Positions 39,457 to 51,743 of a stretch of DNA of 64,000 nucleotides are shown in pieces. Numbering within the stretch: position 1 is the first letter of the stretch; every line of letters starts with the position of its first letter. The stretch comes from Cloeon dipterum (taxonomy: Eukaryota > Arthropoda > Insecta > Ephemeroptera > Baetidae), in NCBI RefSeq assembly GCF_949628265.1, contig NC_088787.1, positions 26,278,501 to 26,342,500 on the forward strand, in the 5' to 3' direction. The position numbers and the translations under genes are program-made. A model generated the notes under the pieces. That model searched no databases. It saw only the letters and a list, made by a program, of their open reading frames with translations, and was not told the DNA's origin.

Positions 39457-41740
39457 TGTCAATTACTCGCAACGGATAAGTTTACATTTCTTGCTGCTTT
39501 AGGTGACAATTGAGAATGTTAGTGGTTAGTTGGGAGATGCGCTTTTGTGGGGGAAAGTTGCGCAAAGCTAAGTTTCGATTAGAGCTGTAACATGGTCCGC
39601 AAGATAGTGTTCATTTTTTGCGTTCAACGTATTATATTTTTTCTCGGTATCATTTACAGAGAAGAGGTTCAGCTGTGGAGCACGCGCGCGTGCTGCCGTT
39701 TTGTTTGTTATTCCAAGTCAAATCACTTCCTTTGAGAAGGGCAGAAAGTGTTTCAAAAAATGAGTAGCACACAGGCCGAGGCGCCTGAATATTTTATTCA
39801 ATTTTTGCTCTAGCAGTTGTGTTAAGGCTCAAATCAATGTTTTTACACCATTTTTTACACCCATTAGTTACAGGCCTGTATCGTCCAGGCACATTAGTCG
39901 CTATAAATAAATTATTGATTACCCGTTGCGTTGCTAGGATATGTATGGAGCAAAATGATATTTTTGCGCTGAGCTTATATAAAATAAATTTCTTGTAATA
40001 TATTATGTTGAAAAATATTATATTATTATATTTTAATATATGGTAGATGCCTATGAAGGTTGTCAAAGAAAAATTTGTACTATTTCTTCTTATGCTCTTT
40101 GTACTAAAGTTCATACAAAAAGGGGTTTTGATAAGATATCAGGTGGAAGTTTCAAGAAAAAACACATTTGTCTGCAGGAAACCAAAAGTTTTAGTCGTTT
40201 TATTAACGTATGAGTAATAGGCATGTATTTTATCTGATATCCGGGCATCTGGCACAAAAGCTGTGGCGCGATTAAAATTTCACATTTAAGCTTCCGACCA
40301 AGATGTTGTTTTAAATTCAAAGATTATAATTTATAATAGAAACCTCATATATTATGCTACTACCGCGCTATGGTGCCCTGATTAAATATTTAAAAAATTT
40401 AAAAAATTCTTATAATTTATAATGGTAAAATTTTACATGAACGCGTTTATTTTAATAATAAAAAATCCTTCCTGTTAGTGATGAAGCGTAAAGACAATAA
40501 GCACGAATCAAAGCAAACTGAAGCTTAAGACAAAACAAAATTGGGAACTAACTTCAGAGCGGCGAAAGATGACCGATCCAAAAAAATCCTGGACCGGAGA
40601 GGAACCCCCGTGAGCCATGCTTAGCTAGCGGCGATCAGTCGTGCTCTTGAACTAAGGCTGAAAAACGAGCGTTGTTTGTCGCAAATTATCTGTTGTTGGT
40701 ATCAAGAGCACAAGCGAGCATGTGTTGGGGGTTCTGTGTGACCTTACTCGTGTTTGCAGTCGGCAGCATCGCTCCAAAAAGCAGCTAACCAAATGCCAAG
40801 TACATGCGTGTGCTCTTGAGCGGAGCTGGAGGAACACGACCCGCGCGTATCTATCTAATTCACTTGCGGAGATGCTGGTGGGAGGAAGTGACAAAACGAG
40901 GAGCAGCGACTGCTTTTGCTTTTCGCTCCCATTACTTAAGCGCGGAAAGAAACTATAGGGAAACGGGTGTGCGCGTTTCGCGCAAGGACAGAGGCGGCGG
41001 ATTCGAAGGCTTTGGTCCTATTGACATCAATCAGAGTGACGTACCTTGACCGCTGCCATCTTAGAGCTATAAGGATTGAGGTCCGCAGCCTAAGCCGAGT
41101 TCATTTGCATTTCTGCGACGGCGGCGGCGGCGGCGGGCTGCACTGCACTCCTTTGTGGCAGCGAGTGCGATCGATAGGCAACCAGCGTAACCCCTTGCTT
41201 AAGCCCCTGCCAGCCGCTAGCGCCTTGCTTACAACTGTTGCGCGTGCGATACCCGCTTTTCCTCAGCGTTACCGCAAATTTACGACCGCAATGGGCCATA
41301 TGTTTCGCCTCACAATTTTCTGCGCAGTTTAGAATACTTTTTATTACATTTGATGATACTCTTGGCATCAGTTGTAGATAACGAATACTATTGCGTCATG
41401 AGGACTGAATTATTTTTTTATCTGTTTGAATATATTATTATTGAATCTTAGTTGAGACAGTAATAACATTTCAAATTTTAAACTGGCGCTTCGTGGATTC
41501 ATTCCTTAAACCTCAGCATTTTCTATTAAATAAAAATATCTTATTGCTGTTGTGAAATACTCAAAAATTCCAATATTTATCATATTAAATTTTGCTTCCC
41601 TGGAAATACTCATAAAATGAAATTTTGGCTTAAATCTTACAAGTTTAAATGTTAAACTTCTTTTTATTGTGCATTCTTGTCAAAATTTAATTTGAAAATA
41701 TTATTGGCGGGACTTCAGCAGGCCAAAGTCATCAAAAAGT
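39457..41740. other. Upstream region of neprilysin and 3' flank of the zinc-finger gene
   Basis: AT-rich near both genes with a GC/CpG-richer block at about 40550-41330 that includes a (GGC)n run near 41117-41137. The block could be a distal neprilysin promoter or first exon. No coding exon is supported. Minus-strand AATAAA at 41664-41669 suits the zinc-finger gene. Confidence 0.45.
41664..41669 (-). terminator. poly(A) signal of the C2H2 gene
   Basis: AATAAA on the minus strand about 70 bases after the stop codon. Confidence 0.5.
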
Positions 41741-44700
41741 TCAACCAATATCTTCTTCTTTAGTAGTGATTTCTTCCAGAACGTACACCTGTAAAATAGA
41801 TAGTAAAATAAGTATTTGACATAGCTCAGGAGTTGAATGCTTCACCTCTGGTGGCACAAACTGGTCATTACTCTGGTCAATTTCATTTTCAATAATCCAT
41901 TCCCTCTCGGTTCCGTCATCATAAATATACTGCACGTTTTCTTCCACAACTTCGCACACATCCACTTTTTCCTCAAGGCTTTCTTCATCTGAAGCACAGT
42001 TTGAAAGGCTGATGTTAGTAAATATTTAATTTAAGATAAAGGCTGACTGTTTGATTTTGAAATTTTTTAAGAAACCATGATTTCTGTTCATAAATATCAT
42101 TGGGAGATTCAATATGCAGCTGAAGTAGACCATTTAGCCTTTTAAAGTTTAGGAAATTTAGTTCTTCTTAGCTCTCAGATGGGACAGGAAGGTAATCCTG
42201 ACAAATTATTTTTCAGAAAGCAAGAAAAAAATTAAACCTGTTTTATTGATTTTGAAAAGACAATGAAATTCCGCAATGCAAAGGAATGGGGGATAATCCA
42301 CTAGGTTGCTTTTCACATAATATGTTTACGTATGTATTGCATGAAAATTTGCTAGCAAACTAATTATAAATCATGTTCCATTGTAGCCTATATCAGGGCT
42401 GCAATTAGCAGCCACAACTATTTAAGCAGGAAATTTCTGAAATACAGAAAAAATACAATTCATCATACACCATGGTAGCTTCATTGAATTTCAACAGAAA
42501 AATTGGTTATTAACTAGTTCTCATTATGAAAGAAACTTGATAAATGAATTTTAATGCATTAACTAAATGTGCTGCATTGTAGAAAAATATTAAAACAATA
42601 AAAATGAAATAAATAGTAAAATTACCTGGGCAGACTTCTTCAGTTCTACTATCTCTCTCACGGTCTTCTGCAGACTCCTTGAATAGGTGTTCACCGTTCG
42701 GCGGTTCAATCACAATCGCCAAGGAGCCATCAGACAAAACGTTTTGAGTTACTGTCGCCACAACTGGAACCTGCATGAAATAAGGGATGATATGAGAGAC
42801 AAAAAAACGTATGAAGTATTTATGTCAGGGAGAAAATTAAATTAAAATTAACATTTTTGTTTCCTCCACCTTTTGGATATTTTACCTCTAGTTAGTTTCT
42901 ATACCATTTCTACAATTATGACATGACATTACTATTTTATATTTGGCATCAGCAAGGTGATTTCGGGACAGCGACCATTGTTTTGAAGATATATTATTCA
43001 ATGCATCCTCTCATTATATGAAATAATAATAAGAAATGAGTGACTCAGAGCAAGTTAAATAATGTCTCGCTTTTGTACTGTACAACTAGTTGTTTTGGCT
43101 CCGCATGCCTTACCAGCAGCACTCCTTTACCTCCCCCATAATTAAGGTTTAATTTTCCTCTTCATATAAAAATGATCGCAGAGTTTTTAATATCCTTGCA
43201 TCAATATTACTAAGGGAATGTTAAAAGAGAAATGAGTGCTTGGTTAAATGGTTATGAATGGTAGAGCCTCAACATCTGATTTTTTTTTCTATATGAGCAT
43301 CAGCTACAAACATGGAGTTATGCATATGGAATTCAAAACAGATTGAGTGATTTAAAAAAAAGATTCCTCTTCAAATTTAGGGATAGGTTGCGGAAGTTAC
43401 TTAGGAAGTCATAATACAAATGAGGAAAGAATATCCGTAATAAAGACTACCTTGATTTGAACAGCTTTCACGCTTTCGCATTGAGCAGATGGAGACACAA
43501 ACACTTTGCCAGCATTTTTCAGGTCCTCGGCAGTTGCAGGCACCAGCATTTGCTGCAAGTAAAATATACTATAGTTAATTGTTTCCAGGTTGTGCATAAT
43601 TGATTCACAATTTCAGTTCCCATTCAATTTAATAATGGAATCATATATAAGTCATATTGACCTATGCTCAACAACAAATCAAATTATTCATAGAAAACAC
43701 ATTTGTGGCATTTACTGATAGACATGCTTTGATATGGTTAACTATTGAATTTTTCAATTTCCTTTAGTTTAAATGAAAACTTTAATAACCCATAACTCTC
43801 CTGTTATTATCAATAGCGAGATATATCGAAAAAAAATCATAAATTAAATAAAAGGATTCAGGCTAAATATCTCAAAGGTTTGTTTAAAATCAATCTTCGT
43901 TATCTTGAATGAGTGAGCCAGAGCAATAGTGGATTCATTTTTTTACCTTACATCGCGAAGGAACATCCACAACTTTGACTAAGACAGGAATGCCTTTGGC
44001 TGGTTTGAGCAAAGCAAACGGCGTTTGTCCATTTGTTCTCGCCAATTTCATCGCTTTGGTATCTATAGGTTCTATTAAAACTCCAGCATTTAACGACTGA
44101 AAGAACAAATAAGGATGAATGTCAAAGTTAAAAATTGTTAGTTTGTCATTTACCAGCATTTCTTCTTCTTGCATATCAAGCTCATCTTCGACATCCTGTT
44201 CATATTCAACAAATGTCAGGTTTTTCCTGCAATGGCATCTACGTGAGTGCGACAATTTTAATTTTCACAGCAACATACTTATTTCTTGATCGTCTTTCTG
44301 CTGCCGTCTCTTTAACAAATACACCATCACTCTGGAGGGTGATGATTTCGTCATTCAATCTCTTGCCAATCATGTTTTTATCCGCTTCACACAATTTAAC
44401 TTTGTGACACATCAGATTGGACATTTGGTTAAAGCCTTTGTTGCACACATTGCACCTGTATGGTCTTTCATTTGTGTGTGTAAAAATGTGATTCCTCAAG
44501 TTGCCTGTGGAAGAAACAAAGGGTCACTAAGCAGCTCAATGCATAAGCATCATTCTAACTTAGGTTTAGGGCCAAGAATCATAGTTTCGATCTCTATATT
44601 TTATTTGAAGTTTTCTTGACTAAAGTTGAAAATTTTTTGCAAATTTAAATTATTTTCAGCTCTTATGCAAAAATCGGAAAATGCCCTAACCTTTCTGATG

Positions 44701-45867
44701 AAATCCTTTTCCGCAAATATTGCACATGTGAGGTTTGTCCTGTGAATGCGTTTTCCGGTGCGAGATTAAAGTGGAAACTCGATTGAAAGTTTTCTTGCAG
44801 ACTTCGCAAATATACGGTCTAGCATCACTGTGAATAGCTCTGTGTTGCGACAGCGTGCTCATCTGAAGAAAAATTATTTAAAAAGTAAGTTCCCAGTGGT
44901 CCAAGGTAGGCAGACCTGTCTGAAAGCTTTCCCACAAACATCGCATCTGAAGTTACGTTCATCGGTGTGGGTTGGTAAATGCCTCATTAGTGTGTATTGG
45001 TGTCTAAATTCTTTCGTGCCTGTAATTTAAATAATTTTTTATAATATAATACATTCTTCAAGAGTTCGTAAAGTCGTACAAATTCCACATTCCCAAATTT
45101 TAACAGTCTTTCCATTTCGTTTCAAATATTTAACAAAATGAAGACGACTCCGTGGATCATCTTTGTCTATTTTAGCAGAACTCTCAGGATTCTCTTCCAA
45201 CTTCATCTAAAATGTAATCTCATTTTTCCAAAGAGCGCAAACAATATTGATTGATTTCACCTCAGCAACCTCCTTGCTATCTTCCTGTTCTTCTAAAATA
45301 GATGAAACTGCCGTCGAATCTTCTACAGACTCCTCAAAGGTCATGGTTTCACTTTCCTATAGTAATTGTGTTAATAACTGTTACAATTATCTTAGATGAA
45401 TTGAAATTCTTACTTCAAACATGCAGTGAACAAGTTCTTGTCCTTCAGCCATGATTGGCTCCATTTGAAGAATGTTGACATTATCAACAGTGTCCTCCGA
45501 CACCTCCACGTTCTCGTCTAATTCTATTTTATTCATGGGAATTTTTAACTTCTTTGTCACGATATCCTCTTCGCTTACTATTTCCAAAGTGTTACCTAAA
45601 AACAAAAGGCAAAGTGGAATTTAATTACACACATATATCTGTATCATATTTATGTTTAAGCGACACTATACACAAAACAATAATACACAAAACATAATTT
45701 AAAAGTCGAAATTAATTTATTTAATAAAAAGTGCAAGAAAATTTCAAGGTAAGGAATGTAAACATGGTTTACAAGATCGCGAATTGTTTGCCTGGGAAGC
45801 AAATCGAGGCTGAAAAGCAACGAGGAATTGGTTGTCGCTCTTTACCTATTAATAATTTGTTATCCAT
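41741..45867 (-). CDS. C2H2 zinc-finger protein with five fingers
   Basis: Thirteen coding exons: 45867-45846, 45595-45414, 45356-45261, 45206-45080, 45019-44916, 44862-44691, 44504-44279, 44226-44154, 44096-43947, 43552-43451, 42770-42626, 41988-41846, 41788-41741; total 1590 nt, 529 aa. The first coding exon is only 22 bases (MDNKLLI), with a good Kozak context (gcgccATGG). An acidic region follows. The fingers are CGIC, CDVC, CEVC, CNIC and CNVC, joined by TGEKP-like linkers (HTDERN, HSDARP, HSQDKP, HTNERP). The last finger ends HKVKLC, a C2HC form. The C-terminal half is acidic and of low complexity, without known domains. It is probably a sequence-specific DNA-binding regulator; no ZAD, BTB or KRAB domain and no named orthologue were recognised. 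Confidence 0.85.
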
Positions 45868-47406
45868 GGCGCTTAAGCATCAATGTGCCAATGACTCCAG
45901 CAAACGACGATATCCAGGGGAGAAATGCAAGAGGAAAAGTTCCAAAAAAGAGCAATATTTCAGTAATATTGAAGGGCAAAACAGATTTCAAGAAAATGGC
46001 GCAGTGGGAGTGCCGAAAACAAAGCAAAGTGCGATTGCGTGGCTCGACCGAAGAAGACGATCGAAAAGCGCAGACGCCGGACGCGCATCGGCCTGCGCCT
46101 GCAGCTGCTCCGTATGAGGCAGTATGAGGAGAGGGAAGAATCAACAAAGTAGGGGAAAGACCATGTGTTTAACAAGACCCTGACAAGACCACACGAGGAC
46201 CCGGCACGCGCAGAAGTAAACAACCAGACAAGACAAATTTTTTGATACACAGGTCGCTGATCGCGAGGTATAATCATTTTTTTTTACTTTTTTATCCCTG
46301 TCTGAGGACCGGGAAGGGCGCGCACTGAACTAGCACGAATGCTGAAACCCCGGGTCCCAATAACACCGCGAACGGATAACATGGGCGCACCAGGCCGCAC
46401 AGGGACCCAGCCCACTCAAGGGCCCCATTGAATTTCACATCGAAAATAATGTTAAAGAAACGTTGAGGTATCGGGGTCATAGAGTCAACAATATATCAAC
46501 AATAATATGTATTACATATTTATATTGGGATTCTCATAAGCCTCATAGGAACTTGCGAGATGTGTAAACCGGCCGATTCTGTAATTTTTCTGTATCTCTG
46601 TTATGTATCTATAATAAAAATGCAATCAGGACCGAGGAACAATTAAATCTAAGATTAAGCCGAATTTCTCTTAAAATTAAACGCTTTGTCAATGATTTTT
46701 TCGCTTGCTTTTGATCCCCCTATCCAATGGTGTGCGAATTATGAGCTAAATTTCCCTTCTGAAATAAATCTGGATTTCCAATAAAGGGACCGTGCTTGAA
46801 TACAAGTGCTAAGTTAAAAGCCAAAATTTAAAAAATTTAAACTGCAACCAGAGAAATTCAAAGCTTTTTTTCTCAGTTTTAGATGGTATTTCGAGTCAAA
46901 GTAAAAAGGATTTTTCACAAATTTTCTGTGAGGCTTTACTTCTTTAAGACTATCATAAAATGTTCTACAGAGATTTTGCCTGTTTTTTTTGACCCACCAA
47001 AATGAATAAATAATACCTTAAAATACTGTATAGAGCTATCGGGGCCTGGTACCTCATGTGTGATGTGTGCCCTCACGTCAGATGTTCTCTTAAGTGGCAC
47101 CTCAGGGGACACATTCGGTTGGGTCTAAATTAGGTGCGTCCACCCAATCATTCCTTTAAATGTTACCTGCCGTTATCTCAAATTTAGTGAAAAGTTGAGC
47201 GAATGGTTGCGGTAACGAGCTAATTCAGACTGATACAAGGAAAATTCAAAATCATAGTAACTTTCCTAATTTCCAAAATTCAGTTTATTTAGGAGATGTA
47301 CTAATTACATATTTTTTTGCCGCTTTGCACTGCGTGCACAACCATTTCTGTTTTGATCTGATCATGGTCTTAAGCCCAGTATAAAATTTCAGACACAGCA
47401 TCAAAC
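45868..47406. other. Divergent region between the zinc-finger gene and POP1
   Basis: It contains the promoter of the zinc-finger gene, one short copy of the dispersed repeat (46525-46590) and possibly an unfound 5' exon of POP1. GC content is raised at about 46000-46400. Plus-strand open frames at 45731-46127 overlap the start of the zinc-finger gene and match nothing known. Confidence 0.45.
46525..46590. repeat. Dispersed repeat, copy C (shorter, diverged)
   Basis: TGGGATTCTCATAAG, then GCGAGATGTGTAAACCGGC and a diverged CTGTAA. This is the core shared with 8229-8329 and 63434-63559. Confidence 0.6.
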
Positions 47407-50400
47407 ATGGACGTTGGCGTGGCACGATTCCTTGAAAGCCGGATTGAAGAGATTCGAGCATTGAGTCAGCGCATCAACACAGGGCGACCAATGTTGGCCT
47501 TCCAGCGGCTACCTAGGCACATGAAGCGCAGGGTGATGGGTCACTCGAGCAAGCGCATCCCGCGCTCCATCCTGGATCTGCACCTGAAGCAACAGGCGAA
47601 GAGCGGAGCGCCCAAGAAGATGAAAATGCCTAGCAGGAAGCACCGGAGGCGGCCGAAGAACGCCAGAACCGAGTTTGAGCGGCGCCAGGAGGGTGTCAAT
47701 CGGTGGCTGGAGACGCACCTTTGGCACGCAAAGCGCTTCCGCATGGTCACCAGGTGGGGCTTCAAACTGGCCGAAACTCCATGCGACAAGGGCTGGAGGG
47801 CGTGCTGGCGAGCTTCGATCAGTCATTGCCTCATGTTTGACTTATCTTACACGCTCTGCGTCGAGCTCAGCGGCAGAGAGAGCGACCTTTTCTCCACTTT
47901 GGAAAAGCTCACCTCTGAGGACTGCAGGGCCAACAATTTAAATCCAGAGGTGGCCGCTGGGTCAAAGGAAGGCCAAATTGTCCTCTACACACCAGGAGAA
48001 TATCCAAAGGGATGCATTGGACCTGCTAAGTTGATGTGGAGGCCTCAGGGAGCAGAGGAGACAAGGCAGCTGTGGTTGTGGTGCCACCCTGGGCTCAGGA
48101 ATGAAGTTCTGGAGAATATGTCCAAAGTCATTGGGGACAAACAGGTCACTGTAACTGCCTTGGATGAGGAGTTTAACAGGTAATGCCAATAGTATTTAAT
48201 ATTTGTAAATTGAACGTTTAAATTTCACTCCACACTCTGCAAATCCACGCAGAGCTATGCCATTTTGAGTTACCTTTTTTTCATAATAAAAATTAAGAAA
48301 ATCAGGCTTTATACTCGCTCTCTGAAAAATTGAAATCTTATTTTTAGCTAGTATAGTTTTTGAAATTGTTGGTCCCTTTTTTATTAGATTATATCAAGCA
48401 TATTACCAAATACTTACTGTTCAATTTAAAGGTTTTGTAATTTTGTGCGTAATGGAAACTGTCTGAAAATTTGAAAGGTTTGTCACCTTAACTGTTAGTG
48501 ATTAATTGGTGTGAGTAATAACAGAAAATGTAAAATGTTTAGTATTATAGGAAGGAATTATGATGCGCAGTATTTTCCTATATTATGAATTTTATTAAAG
48601 TTGATGATGTTGGCTGCGTGTGTGGAATTGTGAGGCTCGGAGAGTGGGACGGATTAAAGACTCGGGACGCGTCCGAGTGGGTTCGTCAGGGACTTCGGTG
48701 AAGCGGGGTGCAGCATCCGAAGTGTGGTACCGCTTAAGCCCAGGCATGCGATCAACAACATCGGGGACGGAAGCTACATCGTCCTGCTGCGATGGCGATC
48801 TTTACGTCTTACAGGGTCCTCGTCCAGTTTGTCCTCACAATCAGGGTTGGTCCGGTCGTCTAGGCTGCTGCAGGAATTCTCTCTCTTTGAATTGCGTCGC
48901 GTCGGTTTATATATGCTCGTCAAACAATGTGATTAGTCTGTTGTGTGAATTTGTGTGTTGCAGAATGGTCATTGTTTGACGGAATGTAGGTACCCTACAT
49001 ACGCCCCTTACTGAGACTGGAAGTCGTATGCAGGTGGAAAATTTTGAATCTCACTTGCCAGGTCTTGATCGAAGAATTCTGCGTGTTCTTATCTGGATGA
49101 ATTTGAATAACCTGATTGTTGAGGGCCGTGATGCATTTTGAATTCATTGTTGATTCTTGTTAATTGTTGAGCGGCCTCTTCCAGTTTGAAAAATTCTTGA
49201 GTATTGGCTGTCTTCATCCAGCGTCTATCGTCGGGGGTCACCAAATATATAGGAAGGAATTATGATGCGCAGTATTTTCCTATATTATGAATTTTATTAA
49301 AGTTGATGATGTTGGCTGCGTGTGTGGACTGCGACTTGTGGTAGATGGGACGACATCGGAAAAGTGTAGACTGGCTGTGGGGCTGAATATGTGTGGAATT
49401 GTGAGGCTCGGAGAGTGGGACGGATTAAAGACTCGGGACGCGTCCGAGTGGGTTCGTCAGGGACTTCGGTGAAGCGTGGCGCAGCATCCGAAGTGTGGTA
49501 CCGCTTAAGCCCAGGCGTGCGATCGACAACATCGGGGACGGAAGCTACATCGTCCTGCTGCGATGGCGATCTTTACGTCTTACAGGGTCCTCGTCCAGTT
49601 TGTCCTCACAATCAGGGTTGGTCCGGTCGTCTAGGCTGCTGCAGGAATTCTCTCTCTTTGAATTGCGTCGCGTCGGTTTATATATGCTCGTCAAACAATG
49701 TGATTAGTCTGTTGTGTGAATTTGTGTGTTGCAGAATGGTCATTGTTTGACGGAATGTAGGTACCCTACAGTATAATTGAAAATCAATAAATAAATGATA
49801 ATCAAATGCCCTGATGGTAAAAGGATAACTTGAATGAGAAGGGTAAAAAAACTAGATGAGGGGGAACCTCAAACCTCAATTAGAGGTTTTCTTGAACGGA
49901 ATATACGTTCAATCCTGCGAGAGAAGCTTTATGTCATATCAGCCTCAAGAAGTACAAAATTTATTTTCGGACAAAGCACGTTACCCCTAAATACCAAATT
50001 ACATGTTATATCATACCAAATATATGAACTGCTTGTTAATCACCTTTGTTTTCCAATTTTTCAGGTACAGATTGGTTGGCCCTCTCACCATGCCAGTTCT
50101 CCGTGATGCAATAGTCTCATTTGACGGCACCAATCCTCCAGACTGGCTAGACAAGACTCTCTTTCAAAATCAGACAGAAGTTTGGACTCAACTCAGAAAT
50201 ACTGGACAAGCAGTACAAAACGCAATTGTCGGACTCACTGTCAAATCCGTTTCTAGAAATGCCATCCCTAAGAGAAAAAAATCGCTAAAGTCAGAAGAGC
50301 ATGTGATGGAAACAGATCAAATTTGTCAAAGTACTGACTCACAGTTGTGGAGCAAGGAGGTGCGGAGTCAGGTTGTGACGTCATTGGAAAGCCCAGCTCC

Positions 50401-51205
50401 AGTGATGCTCGTCCATCAACCTGCTCCGAATGGAAAACACGGTGAGGGCTGGGACCTGATCACCCCTCGAAAGCATGGATTGCAGTTGTGGCTCAGGATG
50501 ATCATGTGCGGGGCCAGGGTAGGTGCCCTCAAGCAGTACCTGGAGCTCAACTGGAACAACTTGAATGCTGAAGATCTTTGCTTGTATCCGGACTCTCTTA
50601 TGGGAAATTCGGAAGAAAAAGACCTAAGCCAAAGAGAAAAAGATAGATTTGACTCATTGCCACCAAATAAGAGGCTAGGGGTGCCTTGGTTTACCCTTCC
50701 ATGGCAGCAGTTAATCAATGAATGGTCCATGACTGGTGCTGGTTCGTTTTTTGTGATTAGAGACAAGACACAGCTTCAGATGGCAGATCAGTTCATGGAG
50801 AAAAGGGAAGAGTGCAAATTCGGAGCTGAGGAAGGCTTGGTAGCCATTCTAGTTTGCCTGGAAAACGGCGGAAACCTGGAAAGGGGGTCTGCAGTGTGTC
50901 TGCCTGCTGGGCCAGACGACCTTTCAAACCCACGAAAAGAGGACGCAAGTCTGAGAGCTCTGCAGAGGCGTCTTCAGCCTGAAGATGGTTTGAAGGTCAG
51001 TGACATTTTTTCGCGCCGTGTGGCGGGATTTGTGTTAGAGGGTGGATATAGCTTCCACCGAGGATGCAGTGCCGGTGTTGCATTTGTTACTGCGGCTGCT
51101 GTAAAGCAGCTTTTCTCAACTTCAGTGTGGAATGAATGTTTACAAGTGCTCATAATTAACAAAAGATGTCCTCTTTATAGAAATGCTAGTGTCAAAATCG
51201 TATAA
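47407..51205 (+). CDS. POP1: POP1, subunit of RNase P and RNase MRP
   Basis: Largest protein of the nuclear RNase P/MRP particles, which mature tRNA 5' ends and process rRNA. Two exons, 47407-48179 and 50065-51205, give 1914 nt (637 aa). The POP1 domain is clear: LPRHMKRRVMGHSSKRIPR, WLETHLWHAKRFRMV, DLSYTLCVEL. The POPLD segment in exon 2 has GWDLITPRKHGLQLWLRM and GVPWFTLPWQQLINEW, and the C-terminal motif is RVAGFVLEGGYSF. The reading frame stays open before the first Met up to an acceptor (atttcag). The bases just upstream encode TASN, which aligns with TAS in human POP1. The real N-terminus is therefore probably in an upstream exon and the Met given here is only the first one visible. 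The 1.9 kb intron contains a miniature LTR-type element. AATAAA lies at 51351-51356. Confidence 0.9.
48541..48545. repeat. Target-site duplication, left
   Basis: AGTAT directly before the element; the same five bases follow the right end at 49770-49774. Confidence 0.6.
48546..48999. repeat. Left terminal repeat of the element
   Basis: Starts TATAGGAAGGAATTATG and ends GGTACCCTACA. Nearly identical to the right copy except for a 69-base deletion between two TGTGTGG repeats. Contains TATATAT about 95 bases before its end. Confidence 0.85.
48546..49769. mobile_element. Miniature LTR-type element (TRIM-like) in the POP1 intron
   Basis: Two long direct repeats (48546-48999 and 49248-49770) enclose only 248 bases of unrelated DNA, and the whole is flanked by AGTAT on both sides. 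This is the layout of a non-autonomous LTR retrotransposon. The internal part is too short for gag or pol, and no clear tRNA primer-binding site was recognised. The left repeat lacks 69 bases present in the right one. A plain tandem duplication is the alternative. Confidence 0.7.
49248..49770. repeat. Right terminal repeat of the element
   Basis: The complete 523-base copy. The only other differences seen from the left copy are a handful of single-base changes (for example GGGGTGC versus GTGGCGC near 49477). Confidence 0.85.
49770..49774. repeat. Target-site duplication, right
   Basis: AGTAT, matching 48541-48545; the first base may also be read as the last base of the element. Confidence 0.55.
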
Positions 51206-51350
51206 AATCAGAATTCATTGTTGTTGGTTTGCTAAAGAAAACATCGCTTTTTATTTACACCTAATTGTTAGTTTTTATTTATTTTTAAAATGTCAATACA
51301 CTTATAACACCATTATAAAATCCAAAACCTCCGCAACAATACTAGACAAC

Positions 51351-51356
51351 AATAAA
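51351..51356 (+). terminator. poly(A) signal of POP1
   Basis: AATAAA about 145 bases after the POP1 stop, before the convergent ETS gene. Confidence 0.5.
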
Positions 51357-51743
51357 TTACCTTATTGGTCTAGTTTGAAGCGTCATTATAAAAATACCAT
51401 TTTTTTGCCGTCTCACATAAGATCGGCAAATTTTACAACTGTTCATAGAACGTACGCAGCATTATATATCATAGATATATGGGAACAAAATCCCTAATCG
51501 AGAGCTACAATCGTCTGAGAAGCATCACCGAATCGGGAGCGTTGCTCGGACGAATTGCACACGCGGCTCGACCAGAGTACAAAATTTGGGGTGACCCTTA
51601 CAAGGAAATTACCTTCCTTTTTATCATTATTATATATAAATAAATATGTAATAATGAATTGATTATAAATAGAGAGATTAAGTTACGCGGCCCCTGCAGC
51701 TTTACAGACTACCCTCCAACCGGTTAGTGCATCTCGGCGCAGC

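Noticed and set aside
45731..46127. Overlapping plus-strand open frames of 128 and 99 aa
   Set aside because: They cross the start of the zinc-finger gene on the other strand and match nothing. They could contain an early POP1 exon, but no junction could be supported.
48620..48979. Two identical 119-aa open frames (here and at 49391-49750)
   Set aside because: They are the same frame in the two terminal repeats of the element in the POP1 intron. No known protein, and their identity reflects the repeat and not gene duplication.
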